From Sphingobium fuliginis (lineage in GTDB: Bacteria > Pseudomonadota > Alphaproteobacteria > Sphingomonadales > Sphingomonadaceae): DNA of 64,000 nucleotides. This document shows, one piece after another, positions 46,251 to 55,332 of the stretch. How positions within the stretch are numbered: the first letter of the stretch is position 1; each line of letters starts with the position of its first letter. The notes under the pieces were generated by a model that was not told where the DNA came from, searched no databases, and saw only the letters and a list, made by a program, of their open reading frames with translations. Location: assembly GCF_004152845.1 (NCBI RefSeq), contig NZ_SEON01000002.1:620001-684000 (forward strand), read 5' to 3'. The position numbers and the translations under genes are program-made.

Positions 46251-47165
46251 ATGGCCACGCCTTCCCTGCGCCAGTTGGATATATTCGCGCAGATGGTGGC
46301 ATCGGGCAGCCTCTCGCGCTGCGCCAGCGATCTGGGGATCACGCCCGATGATGTCGCGCGCGATCTGGCCTCGCTGGAGCTGCGTCTGGGCTACCGCCTC
46401 TTCGACGATCTTGCCGGCGCCCCGCGCCTGACCGCTGCGGGCCGGAAAACGGCGGAGGCCATGACCCTGTTGTCGCAGGATCAGCCGGAAAACTGGGGGG
46501 TCGATCAGGCGGACGGCATGATCCCCGCCACCCCTCCGTCGGAATCGGCGCCATCGCGGCAAAGCATCGTCCTGGCCGCGCCCGCCCCGGTCTTCGGCCA
46601 TTTCCAGGAAGCGCTGGCCGCGTTCGAGGCCGCGAATGACGACATCGCCATCACGCTTGACCTGACGATCCACCTGGCCGACGAAGCTGCCTGGGCGCTC
46701 CGCCGGGGAAAGGCCGACATCGCCTATTTCTATGCGTTGGGCGAGACGAATGAGCCATCCTCCCGCTATGGCTGGTCGGAGCAGATCAACCTCTATGCGG
46801 GCGCGGAGCATCCGCTCGCCCGCCGCGACAGCGTTGCGACCGGAGAGCTTGCCGCCATGCCGACATTGGCGATGGAGCCGCGCAACGGCCTGCGGCGGAT
46901 CATCGACGAGGCGCTGCTGCGCGGCGGCGTCCGGCTGGGCGATCCGGTGCTGGAAACCGACAATCTGTTCGACATCATGACCATATTGCGCGAAGGGGCG
47001 GGCTGCTTCGCCGCCTTCGGCCCCCTCGCCCGCGACCTGGGCCGGATGACCGGGATCAGGCGGGTCGCGCTCGAACGTCCGCTCCCGGCCATCGAAGTGC
47101 GGCAGGCTCTCCGCCCGGAAAGCCCGGCTGCGGTTGCCGCACTGGCGGAATTCCTCTTTCTCTGA
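46251..47165 (+). CDS. LysR-family transcriptional regulator
   Basis: The 304-residue protein has an N-terminal winged helix (LRQLDIFAQMVASGSLSRCASDLG; LELRLGYRLFDD) and a periplasmic-binding-protein-like effector domain (about 100-300). It lies upstream of the TonB receptor gene in the same direction with a 115-bp gap, so it may regulate the receptor. The ligand is unknown. Confidence 0.87.
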   Translation: MATPSLRQLDIFAQMVASGSLSRCASDLGITPDDVARDLASLELRLGYRLFDDLAGAPRLTAAGRKTAEAMTLLSQDQPENWGVDQADGMIPATPPSESAPSRQSIVLAAPAPVFGHFQEALAAFEAANDDIAITLDLTIHLADEAAWALRRGKADIAYFYALGETNEPSSRYGWSEQINLYAGAEHPLARRDSVATGELAAMPTLAMEPRNGLRRIIDEALLRGGVRLGDPVLETDNLFDIMTILREGAGCFAAFGPLARDLGRMTGIRRVALERPLPAIEVRQALRPESPAAVAALAEFLFL

Positions 47166-47229
47166 TCGTCCGCTGCGACTGGCTGAGCCGATTTCGCGGG
47201 CAAGCGATCGATCCCGCGCCGAGCAGTAT

Positions 47230-47244
47230 TGATATGCTATATCA
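47230..47244. promoter_or_regulatory. Perfect 15-bp palindrome upstream of the TonB receptor
   Basis: TGATAT-GCT-ATATCA is a perfect 6+3+6 palindrome about 40 bp upstream of the receptor ATG, in an otherwise AT-rich promoter-like window. It resembles operators of metal regulators such as Zur. A second dyad AGGAGA-N5-TCTCCT (47253-47269) follows and could fold in the 5' UTR. Confidence 0.5.
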
Positions 47245-47280
47245 TTTCAGATAGGAGAGCACATCTCCTCCCATTCAAGG

Positions 47281-49407
47281 ATGACGAACCGAATGTATCG
47301 TTCCGCACTGTTGCGTGCCGGTTGCGCCTTTTCCGCATTGTCTGCCGCCCTTCCCGTCTTCGCTCAGGACGCACCCGCCGACGCGGCGCCCCAAGCCTAT
47401 CATGATCAACGAGCGGACATCGTCGTCACCGCCATCATTCCACGCCGGCAGGGCGATATTCTTTCAGGAACGTCGGTCGTATCCGGCGAAGAACTCACCC
47501 GGGCGCTGCGCCCCACCATCGGCGACACTCTGGCGCACCAGCCCGGCGTCTCGGCAACCTCCTTCGGCCCCAATGCTTCCCGCCCCGTGCTGCGCGGCTT
47601 CCAGGGCGAGCGCGTGCGCATCCTGACCGACGGCATCGGCAGCTTCGACGTGTCGAACACCTCCGTCGACCATGCCGTGGCGATCAATCCCCTCACCGCC
47701 GACCGGATCGAGGTGCTGCGCGGCCCTGCGGCGCTGCTCTACGGCTCCTCCGCCATTGGCGGCGTGGTCAATGTGATCGACAGCCGCATCCCCCGCCGCG
47801 TGCCGGACGAACCGATCCACGTCGACGGCATCGCCACCTATGGCAGCGCAGCCAATGAACGCACTGGGTCGGGCGAGATCGAGGCCCCCATCGGTGACAA
47901 GTTCGTTGTCCATTTCGACGGCAGCTATTCCAAGAGCGGCGATCTGGACACCGGCAGCTATATCCTGACCCCCGCCCTGCGGGCCCAGGCGAACGCCAGC
48001 AGCGATCCGGAAATCCGCGACCTTGCCACCCTGCGCGACAAGTTGCCCAACAGCGCGGCGCGGACATGGGAGGTGGCGGGCGGCGCGGCGCTCATCACCG
48101 ATGGCGGCAATCTGGGCTTTTCGGTGGCGCATACCGACAATTTCTACGGCGTGCCGGTCCGCTATTCGCTCGATCCCGATGGCGAAGCGGAAAAGGTGCG
48201 GCTGCACATGAAGCAGGATCGGGCCGACCTGCGCGCCGAACTGCCCGTCAATGGCGGCTTCCTGGAATCGATCCGCCTGCGCGCGGGCTTCGCCGATTAT
48301 CAGCATCAGGAGATAGAGGAGACGGGCGAGGTCGGCACGACATTCTACAACCAGTCGATCGAATCCCGGCTGGAACTGGTTCAGGCCAGGCGCGGCGGCT
48401 GGGACGGCGCGATCGGCGCGCAGTTCTTTGCACGCAACTTCCACGTGGTGGGGGAAGAAAAATTCCTGCCGCGCAACGAGACGGAGCAACTGGGCTTCTT
48501 CACGCTGCAATCCTTCGACCTCGGCACCACCCGGGTCGAGCTGGGCGGGCGTTATGAACATACGCGGGTCGGGGCCGATGCGGACGAGACGCTGCTCAAT
48601 CCCGCCTATCATCGCAGCTTCAATGCACTTTCCGGTTCGCTGGGGATCAGCCAGGAACTCGCTCCGGGCTGGCGGGTCGGGTTGAACCTGTCCCGCACGG
48701 AGCGCGCTCCTTCGGCCGAGGAGCTGTTCGCCCGCGGCAACCATGCGGGAACGCAGGCCTTTGAACTCGGCAATCCCGATTTCGGGCTGGAAAAGAGCTG
48801 GGGCATCGAAGGCACGCTGCGCGGCCAGGGCAATGGCTATACCCTCTCGCTTTCCGCCTATCACAACTGGTTCGACGGCTATATCTACGATACGCTGGCC
48901 GACGACAGCGTCTGCATGGCCGCCAATGGCGGAGAACCGCTGGATTTCCCCTGCTACCAGAATCTGCAGGCGAATGCTCGCTATCTCGGCTTTGAGGCGG
49001 AAGGCACGGTGAAGCTGGGGCAGATCGGCGGCTATGCCCTCAACCTGGATGGCGTGGCCGACTATGTGCGCGCCACCATCGTCGGATCGGGTCCGGCGCC
49101 GCGCATACCCCCGCTTCGCCTGCTGGGCGGCGTGGAATTGCAGGGCGACCGGCTGAGCCTGCGGGGCGAGGTCGAGCGCAGCTTCGCCCAGAACCGCATC
49201 GCGGACACCGAAACGCCGACCGACGGTTTCACGCTGGTCAACGCCTCGCTCTCCTTCAAGCCGCTCAAGGGCAATGACCGGACCACCATCACCCTTTCCG
49301 CCAACAACATCTTCGATGTGGAGGCGCGGCGGGCGGCCAGTTTCCTGAAGGATTACGCCCCCCTGGCGGGACGGGACATCCGCCTGACGGCCCGCCTGTC
49401 GATCTGA
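47281..49407 (+). CDS. TonB-dependent outer-membrane receptor, ZnuD-like
   Basis: The 708-residue protein has a signal peptide (ALLRAGCAFSALSAALPVFA), a TonB box region (DIVVTA) and a plug domain (LAHQPGVSATSFGPNASRPV; DRIEVLRGPAALLYGSSAIGG). A 22-strand barrel ends in RLTARLSI. The loop region GNHAGTQAFELGNPDFGLEKS and the DGYIYDTL...FPCYQNL part resemble neisserial ZnuD zinc receptors. The outer-membrane transport substrate is probably a metal (zinc) or metal complex. ATG 47293 is a possible alternative start. A palindrome is upstream. Confidence 0.9.
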   Translation: MTNRMYRSALLRAGCAFSALSAALPVFAQDAPADAAPQAYHDQRADIVVTAIIPRRQGDILSGTSVVSGEELTRALRPTIGDTLAHQPGVSATSFGPNASRPVLRGFQGERVRILTDGIGSFDVSNTSVDHAVAINPLTADRIEVLRGPAALLYGSSAIGGVVNVIDSRIPRRVPDEPIHVDGIATYGSAANERTGSGEIEAPIGDKFVVHFDGSYSKSGDLDTGSYILTPALRAQANASSDPEIRDLATLRDKLPNSAARTWEVAGGAALITDGGNLGFSVAHTDNFYGVPVRYSLDPDGEAEKVRLHMKQDRADLRAELPVNGGFLESIRLRAGFADYQHQEIEETGEVGTTFYNQSIESRLELVQARRGGWDGAIGAQFFARNFHVVGEEKFLPRNETEQLGFFTLQSFDLGTTRVELGGRYEHTRVGADADETLLNPAYHRSFNALSGSLGISQELAPGWRVGLNLSRTERAPSAEELFARGNHAGTQAFELGNPDFGLEKSWGIEGTLRGQGNGYTLSLSAYHNWFDGYIYDTLADDSVCMAANGGEPLDFPCYQNLQANARYLGFEAEGTVKLGQIGGYALNLDGVADYVRATIVGSGPAPRIPPLRLLGGVELQGDRLSLRGEVERSFAQNRIADTETPTDGFTLVNASLSFKPLKGNDRTTITLSANNIFDVEARRAASFLKDYAPLAGRDIRLTARLSI

Positions 49408-49513
49408 TAACCTGGTTGATTGCGCAATGTGACGATTTCGTTACAAGGCGCGGATGGACCAGGGGTGGGCGAAACTCGATCGGATGCGCCGGCGGGCGTA
49501 TAAGGGCGGCTGA

Positions 49514-50629
49514 ATGCGTCAGATCGCCGCCCTTCCCTATTCGACCGGCCCCGACGGGTCGATGCGTATCCTGCTGATCACCTCTCGCGATACGCGGCGC
49601 TGGGTGATTCCCAAGGGCAATCGCATCAAGGGCATGGCCGGCCACCGCGCCGCAGAGCTGGAGGCTTATGAAGAGGCGGGCATTCACGGCATTGCCTGCC
49701 CCGCGCCGCTCGGCCGCTATCGCTATGACAAGAAACGGCGGCGGGGCGACACGAAAGAGGCGACGGTCGAGGTTTTCCCGCTTGCGGTGACGGGCCAGTT
49801 GTCGCAATGGCCCGAACAAGGGCAGCGGGAACTGCGTTGGTTCCCCGTTGCCGAAGCTGCAAAGGCTGTCGACGAACCCGATCTGCAATCCATCATCGCC
49901 GCTTTCCGCGAACCGCCCCGGGACCCGGGCCTGTTCGTGCGGACGTTGCTGCGGGTCAAGGAATGGCAAAGCGAAAGGACTGGAATGCTGCGCTGGTTTC
50001 ACGCGCTGATGCCCAAGCAAGGGCGCTTTTTCGAGCAGTTCGAGGATCATGCCGCGACTTTGGTCGCCGGCGCCGATGCGCTCGCCAAGCTGCTGAAGGG
50101 CGGGCCGGACATCGACGCCCACATCAAGGAGATTTCGGACCGGGAGCATGAGGCGGACGACATCATCCGCGAAGTGCTGCAGGATGTGCGCCGCATCTTC
50201 GTGACGCCGTTCGACCGCAGCGCCATTACGGGGCTGATCGGGGTGATGGACGACGCCATCGACCAGATGAACCAGACGGCGAAAGCCATCGCGCTGTTCG
50301 AGGTGAAGGAATTTCCGTCGCAGATGCAGGACATGAGCGCCCTGATCGTCGAATGCGCGCGGATCACGGCGGAGGCGATGCCGCTGCTGCGGTCGCTGAA
50401 CCTGAATTCGGCGCGGCTGCATGACCTGACCGAACGGCTGGTGAAGCTGGAGGGGCATGCCGACATCCTGCATGAGGCGGGGCTGAAAGCGCTCTACAAT
50501 CAGGCGCGGCAGGGCAATCCGATGGATTTCGTCGTCGGCAACGAAATCTACAGCCATCTGGAGAAGGTGACGGACCGGTTCGAGGATGTCGCCAACGAGA
50601 TTTCCGGCCTGGTCATCGACCACGCCTGA
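49514..50629 (+). CDS. Nudix hydrolase fused in frame to a DUF47 phosphate-transport accessory protein
   Basis: Residues about 1-145 form a Nudix domain of the WVIPKGNRIKGMAGHRA..EAYEEAGI type. Residues 158-371 are a full DUF47/PhoU-like domain beginning MLRWFHALMPKQGRFFEQFE and ending EISGLVIDHA. There is no stop codon between them. An internal ATG (49985) preceded by AAAGGAC could independently start the DUF47 protein, so one or two products are possible. The Pit gene follows 18 bp later. DUF47 proteins commonly accompany Pit; the Nudix partner could hydrolyse inositol or nucleotide polyphosphates. Confidence 0.88.
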   Translation: MRQIAALPYSTGPDGSMRILLITSRDTRRWVIPKGNRIKGMAGHRAAELEAYEEAGIHGIACPAPLGRYRYDKKRRRGDTKEATVEVFPLAVTGQLSQWPEQGQRELRWFPVAEAAKAVDEPDLQSIIAAFREPPRDPGLFVRTLLRVKEWQSERTGMLRWFHALMPKQGRFFEQFEDHAATLVAGADALAKLLKGGPDIDAHIKEISDREHEADDIIREVLQDVRRIFVTPFDRSAITGLIGVMDDAIDQMNQTAKAIALFEVKEFPSQMQDMSALIVECARITAEAMPLLRSLNLNSARLHDLTERLVKLEGHADILHEAGLKALYNQARQGNPMDFVVGNEIYSHLEKVTDRFEDVANEISGLVIDHA

Positions 50630-50647
50630 TCCGGCCAGAGCAGATAG

Positions 50648-51649
50648 ATGGAAGCCCATATCGCCTTTCCGCTGCTGATCGCGCTGATCGGGGTCGCGCT
50701 GCTGTTCGATTTCCTGAACGGGCTGCACGACGCCGCCAATTCGATCGCGACCATCGTGTCGACGCGGGTGTTGAAGCCGCAATATGCGGTCGCCTGGGCG
50801 GCGTTCTTCAACTTCATCGCCTTCCTCTTCTTCGGGCTGCATGTGGCGGAGACCGTGGGCAAGGGCATTGTCGACGCCAGCATCATCGATCCGGCGGTGA
50901 TTTTCGGCGCGCTGATGGGGGCCATCGCCTGGAACCTCATCACATGGGGGCTGGGCATCCCCTCCTCCAGCAGCCATGCGCTGATCGGCGGGTTGCTGGG
51001 CGCGGGGACGGCCAAGGCGGGACTTTCCGCGGTGGTGTGGAGCGGGGTGTTCAAGACCAGCGCCGCCATCGTGCTGTCGCCCGCCATCGGGCTGGTGCTG
51101 GCATTGCTGCTGGTGCTGGTCGTGAGCTGGATTTTCCGGCGCTTCACGCCGCAGGGGGCGGACCGGGTGTTCCGCAAGATGCAGCTTGTGTCGGCGTCGC
51201 TCTATTCGCTGGGGCATGGCGGCAATGATGCGCAGAAGACGATGGGGATCATCGCGGTGCTGCTCTATTCGCAGGGCATGCTGACGGGCGGGTTCCATGT
51301 GCCCTTCTGGGTGGTGCTGAGCTGTCAGGCGGCGATGGGCCTTGGGACGCTGCTGGGCGGGTGGAAGATCGTCCACACCATGGGGTCGAAGATCACGCGG
51401 CTGACGCCCGGACAGGGATTTTGCGCGGAGACCGGCGGGGCGCTGACGCTGTTCCTGGCGACGCATCTGGGCGTGCCGGTGTCGACGACCCACACCATTA
51501 CCGGCGCGATCGTGGGCGTCGGGGCTTCGCGGCGGCTGTCGGCGGTGCGGTGGAACGTGGCGTCGAGCATCATCGTCGCCTGGGTGGTGACGCTGCCGGC
51601 GGCGGCGGTGATCGGCGCGGCCTTTTACGGGCTGACGCGGCTGTTCTGA
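50648..51649 (+). CDS. pit: Low-affinity inorganic phosphate transporter, Pit family
   Basis: The 333-residue polytopic permease has the Pit N-terminal repeat FLNGLHDAANSIATIVSTR and the C-terminal repeat FLATHLGVPVSTTHTITGAIVG, with GIPSSSSHALIGGLLGAG and SLGHGGNDAQKTMGII. It moves metal-phosphate with protons across the inner membrane. It is 18 bp downstream of the Nudix-DUF47 gene and ends at a terminator. Confidence 0.95.
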   Translation: MEAHIAFPLLIALIGVALLFDFLNGLHDAANSIATIVSTRVLKPQYAVAWAAFFNFIAFLFFGLHVAETVGKGIVDASIIDPAVIFGALMGAIAWNLITWGLGIPSSSSHALIGGLLGAGTAKAGLSAVVWSGVFKTSAAIVLSPAIGLVLALLLVLVVSWIFRRFTPQGADRVFRKMQLVSASLYSLGHGGNDAQKTMGIIAVLLYSQGMLTGGFHVPFWVVLSCQAAMGLGTLLGGWKIVHTMGSKITRLTPGQGFCAETGGALTLFLATHLGVPVSTTHTITGAIVGVGASRRLSAVRWNVASSIIVAWVVTLPAAAVIGAAFYGLTRLF

Positions 51650-51650
51650 C

Positions 51651-51690
51651 GGGAAAAGGGCGCGGTCGGTTTTTCCGCCGCGCCCTTCCC
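51651..51690. terminator. Terminator after pit
   Basis: GGGAAAAGGGCGCGG (51651-51665) pairs with CCGCGCCCTTCCC (51678-51690), with a 2-base bulge and a T-rich loop. It lies immediately after the pit stop at 51649 and before the convergent small gene at 51711-51878. Confidence 0.75.
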
Positions 51691-51710
51691 TCTCCTGAAC
51701 CCTGAAACGC

Positions 51711-51878
51711 TCAGCTCACCCGGCCGAGGCGGTGGTAGAGATTGGCGTATTTGACAGATTCCGGCTTGTCCTGAACCTCGCGCAGATAATGGGCGATGGC
51801 GGTTCGGATCAGGCCGAAATCCTCCTGGGAGAAAACCGCGCGGGAGCGGGCGGGCTGGGGTGCTTCGGTCGTTTCCAT
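51711..51878 (-). CDS. Small conserved-looking protein, 55 residues
   Basis: Translation from ATG 51878 begins METTEAPQPARSRAVFSQED and later gives LIRTAIAHYLREVQD and KYANLYHRLGRVS. It is a soluble, mostly helical small protein. The ribosome site GGAAAGGAAG lies just upstream. I do not recognise a family; the coding bias and the good ribosome site make it likely real. It is too short for routine gene finders. Confidence 0.65.
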   Translation of the reverse strand: METTEAPQPARSRAVFSQEDFGLIRTAIAHYLREVQDKPESVKYANLYHRLGRVS

Positions 51879-51976
51879 GGGTCTTCCTTTCCGTTGGGAT
51901 GACGCATCAAACCATGAACGAGTCGGTCAATGAAGGCCGATTAGTGAAGCGGTGTCATGCGGTGACTTGTTCATAT

Positions 51977-51999
51977 TGTCATTTTTTGACATAGTGACA
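51977..51999. promoter_or_regulatory. Inverted repeat TGTCA-N5-TGACA plus a third half-site over the regulator start
   Basis: TGTCA (51977-51981) and TGACA (51987-51991) form a dyad, and a further TGACA is at 51995-51999. The ATG of the XRE regulator starts at 52002, two bases after it, and no Shine-Dalgarno sequence is present. The site could be an autoregulatory operator, and the transcript could be leaderless or nearly so. Confidence 0.5.
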
Positions 52000-52001
52000 G
52001 T

Positions 52002-53417
52002 ATGGCGGATGATCGGAAACTCTATCTGGGGCCGAAGCTGCGGGTTTTGCGGCGGGAGCTGGGGCTGAACCAGACGCGGATGGCGGAGGAACTGGGGGTG
52101 TCGCCCAGTTACCTCAACCATCTGGAGCGCAATCAGCGGCCATTGACGGCGCAGATGCTGCTGCGGCTGGCCAATGTCTATGACATCGACATTCGCGATT
52201 TCGTCGCCAGCACGCAGGAAGGGGCCGCCAGCGCGCTGGGGGAGATATTGTCCGACGCGCTGGTGCGCGACATCGGCATCGCCCGCGACGAAGTGCTGGA
52301 GGTCGCGGAAAATTATCCGGGGGTGAGCGAGGCGATCAGGCGATTTTACCGGGCGCTCAGCGATTTGCGGCGCCTGCCGGAGCAGGTGGCGTCCGGACTG
52401 GCGGGGGCGCCGGGGAGCGTGGCGCCGCTGCATGCGCCGCTCGACTGGCTGCGCGAGACGATCGCGCGGGCGGGCAATCATTTCGCGGAGCTGGATGCGG
52501 CGGCGGAGTCGCTGGCGGGGGAACTGGGCGACGATCCATCGGCCTTGCAGGCGGGCATCCGGGCGCGGCTGAAGGAGCGGCATGGCATGGCCGTGCAGAT
52601 CGTGCGGGAGGATGTACTGGCGGGAACGCTGCGCCATTATGACATGCACCGGCGGCGGCTGTTGCTGAGCGAGCGGCTGGCCTCTTCGGGGCGGCTGTTC
52701 GCGGTGGCCTATCAGCTTTGCGCGCAGGAACTGGCGGACGCCATAAGCGGGCAGGTGACGCGGGCGGGGCCGCCGGACGAGGACAGCCGCCGCCTCGCCG
52801 GAATCGCGCTCACCAACTATGCGGCGGCGGCGCTGATCATGCCCTATGACCGTTTCGCCAAGGCGGCGGAGCAGAGCCGGCACGACCTGCCGCTGCTGCG
52901 GGCGCGCTTCGGCGTGTCGATGGAGCAATTGGCGCATCGGCTGACCAGCCTGGGGCGGACGGGGGCGCGGGGCGTGCCCTTCTTCATGGCGAAGGTGGAC
53001 CGGGCGGGCATCGTGTCGAAGCGCTTCGACGGGGAGGCGTGGCCCTTTGCGCGGCTGGGGGGCACCTGCCCGCGCTGGGACGCGCATGAGGGGCAGGCGC
53101 CGGATGCGGTGCATACGCAACTGATCGAGACGGTGGACGGGCGGCGCTTCGTCAGCCTGACGGTGGGGTTGCCCAAGGAGGGCGGCGCGCGGGGGCGGTC
53201 GGTGATCGCGCTGGGCTGCGAGGCGAAGCATGGGGCGCGGATCGTGCATGCCGACGGGATCGATCTGGAGAAGGGCGCGGCGACCGGGGTGGGGCCGACC
53301 TGCCATCTGTGCGAGCGGCGGGGGTGTCCGGATCGCGCTTTGCCGCCGGTGACGCGGGCGCTGGATCTGCATGGCTATGAGCGGACGGTGGCGCCGTTTC
53401 CGTTTCGGCGGGTTTGA
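52002..53417 (+). CDS. XRE-family regulator with IrrE-like and DUF2083 domains (short-chain acyl-CoA type)
   Basis: The 471-residue protein has an N-terminal helix-turn-helix (LRVLRRELGLNQTRMAEELG; LERNQRPLTAQML). A middle IrrE/ImmA-like domain includes FAVAYQLCAQELAD. A C-terminal DUF2083 domain carries Cys-rich GPTCHLCERRGCPDRALPP. Such regulators control propionate, glyoxylate and other short-chain acyl-CoA metabolism in alphaproteobacteria and actinobacteria. A TGTCA/TGACA operator overlaps its start. Target genes are not adjacent. Confidence 0.9.
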   Translation: MADDRKLYLGPKLRVLRRELGLNQTRMAEELGVSPSYLNHLERNQRPLTAQMLLRLANVYDIDIRDFVASTQEGAASALGEILSDALVRDIGIARDEVLEVAENYPGVSEAIRRFYRALSDLRRLPEQVASGLAGAPGSVAPLHAPLDWLRETIARAGNHFAELDAAAESLAGELGDDPSALQAGIRARLKERHGMAVQIVREDVLAGTLRHYDMHRRRLLLSERLASSGRLFAVAYQLCAQELADAISGQVTRAGPPDEDSRRLAGIALTNYAAAALIMPYDRFAKAAEQSRHDLPLLRARFGVSMEQLAHRLTSLGRTGARGVPFFMAKVDRAGIVSKRFDGEAWPFARLGGTCPRWDAHEGQAPDAVHTQLIETVDGRRFVSLTVGLPKEGGARGRSVIALGCEAKHGARIVHADGIDLEKGAATGVGPTCHLCERRGCPDRALPPVTRALDLHGYERTVAPFPFRRV

Positions 53418-53493
53418 GGGGATTTTGGCCGGAACCGGAAAGGCAGCTTCCCCAGCATGGACGCAAAAATCGGTGTTCGGAGTCTACCGCAAG

Positions 53494-55332
53494 TTAAGCC
53501 TCTGCCGGTGCTGGCCCTACTTCATCACCCGCTTGCGGCGCTACCTTGTTGAGATACGCCTCGATTTTGTCGAGTGCGGGACCGAACGCTACAAAGTCGT
53601 CGCCCGTCCCATGCTCGCACATCCTCTGGCATAGTTCAGCCTTGCGAAGAGTTTTTCGAGTGAGAACATCCCCATTCGGCTTCCGGCTTTCAATCGCCTC
53701 ATAATCAGCCTCGGTAATGGATGCTTCCGCCAGGAGATTTTCGATTCCTGCCCGCACTTTCGAGTTTCCGTCATTCGTCGGCATGCTTATTACTGAAACA
53801 ATGCCATGGTCCGCATCGGCCTTATTCACATCGTTATCGTATAAAAGAAGGATCGGTCTATTCGAGAGCTTAGGATTTGCGCGAAGCACCGCGAGGGTAT
53901 GGTCAAGTGCCGCCTTGCCGGTATGAAACCCTTGACCGCTTTCGTCCTTAGCGCCGATCCACTGAACATCACAGCGTTCAAGCAGTTCATTGCGACCGAG
54001 CAATTGAGCAGCGCGACGAATGTAAGGTGTGTCGGTTTCCCCTTCGACGAATATGATCGGAAGGCCTGTCTGTGCTGTCTCTGAAAGCAGCTTCTCATTG
54101 AATGCTTCGGTCGCCGTCAGAGCCTGCATCGCTTTGCCAAACTCAGAGTAGGTTTCAGCAGTGACGGAATGCCCGCCGGGCATTTCGACGAGCTGGAAAC
54201 CGTCGGTACCGAACTCCTTCTCCATTCCCAGCACGAACAACGGTGAATGGCTTGAAATTATGAATTGAACGCGAGGAAATAGCTTAATCAGCGAGGGTAA
54301 AATTCGATGTTGAAGATCGACATGTATGTGCGAGTCGATCTCATCGACAATGCAGATTCCTTCAATCGACGCGAGATCGAGCGCATGACCACTGCTTGAT
54401 TGATCCCCATACCGCAGAAGCGTGCCAAAAAGACCCAACAGAATCGACTGTCCTCCCGAAAGGGCATCGAGGTTGGGCAGGAAAAGCTCATCTCCTCGCG
54501 CGACTGCGAGCTTATCGGGCGACTTTCTCCCCAACCAAACAAATCTGACATCTTCGTCGTCAAGTACGCGACGTAGAACCAAGTTGCATTGGGCGAGTAC
54601 CAATTCCGACATCAGTGTTGCGTTCACGTCGCCCCTGACTTGAAGCTGCAAGGCTTGTTCCGGGCCGACTGCCAAACCGATGTGCGCTCTGGATTCAAGG
54701 ATAACGGAAATCAGCCATTGCTTTATTTGGTCAAGGCTCCGCTCAACGAAAATAGGTTTCCGCAAACGTTTAGCGAATGCGGCAAACACATCGAACTCAG
54801 TCTCCGGCAACGATTCCCTGTTGAGCCAGTACGGTATTTCGGACCGGCTGGACGGGAAGTAGGCATAAACCCCGTCCCCAAAGATGCGGCGTGATACTTC
54901 GTCCCCGACAGGAAACTCCTTCACTGAGCCTTCCGTCGGCCAGTTGACAGCCCCAGCGAGATCAGCGGACACCCTTTCCCTCGCTTGAACTGGATCGACG
55001 GTGCCAGCCTTCTCTTTGTAAATAAGGCTTTCACCGCCATGCTCGAACCGCAAAAGCGTGAATCCGCCAAGTGTGCCCACTGTGGTCGTTCGACCGCCGA
55101 CCACCCTGAACCAAGCTCGGCCAGCACCTCTGGCAGGAAGCACGTTCTCATAGTGCACAGCAGCGGCCTCAAAGAGCGCATCAGTGATGAGAGACAAGAT
55201 ATTCGTCTTTCCGCCACCATTGGCTCCAACGAGCACAATAGGTCTCGGGGCGCCCTCGCTGCTGAACGCAAGATCTAGGTCGATCCGCCGGAGCGGACCA
55301 CTGTTCTCGATGACTGCCTGTTTCAGATACAT
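53494..55332 (-). CDS. OLD-family-like ATPase with C-terminal TOPRIM nuclease domain
   Basis: This protein of about 612 residues has an ABC/RecF-like ATPase: Walker A VGANGGGKT (about 36-43), signature ALSGGQSILLG (about 291), Walker B CIVDEIDSHIH (about 328) and SSHSPLF. A C-terminal TOPRIM-like domain has IIFVEGETD (Glu about 430) and LLLYDNDVNKAD (Asp about 499/501). This is the OLD (overcoming lysogenisation defect) nuclease layout. The sequence is visibly AT-richer, with different codon use from its neighbours. It is a lone gene with no UvrD-type helicase. The frame is open back to 55401. A phage-defence role is inferred. Confidence 0.85.
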   Translation of the reverse strand: MYLKQAVIENSGPLRRIDLDLAFSSEGAPRPIVLVGANGGGKTNILSLITDALFEAAAVHYENVLPARGAGRAWFRVVGGRTTTVGTLGGFTLLRFEHGGESLIYKEKAGTVDPVQARERVSADLAGAVNWPTEGSVKEFPVGDEVSRRIFGDGVYAYFPSSRSEIPYWLNRESLPETEFDVFAAFAKRLRKPIFVERSLDQIKQWLISVILESRAHIGLAVGPEQALQLQVRGDVNATLMSELVLAQCNLVLRRVLDDEDVRFVWLGRKSPDKLAVARGDELFLPNLDALSGGQSILLGLFGTLLRYGDQSSSGHALDLASIEGICIVDEIDSHIHVDLQHRILPSLIKLFPRVQFIISSHSPLFVLGMEKEFGTDGFQLVEMPGGHSVTAETYSEFGKAMQALTATEAFNEKLLSETAQTGLPIIFVEGETDTPYIRRAAQLLGRNELLERCDVQWIGAKDESGQGFHTGKAALDHTLAVLRANPKLSNRPILLLYDNDVNKADADHGIVSVISMPTNDGNSKVRAGIENLLAEASITEADYEAIESRKPNGDVLTRKTLRKAELCQRMCEHGTGDDFVAFGPALDKIEAYLNKVAPQAGDEVGPAPAEA

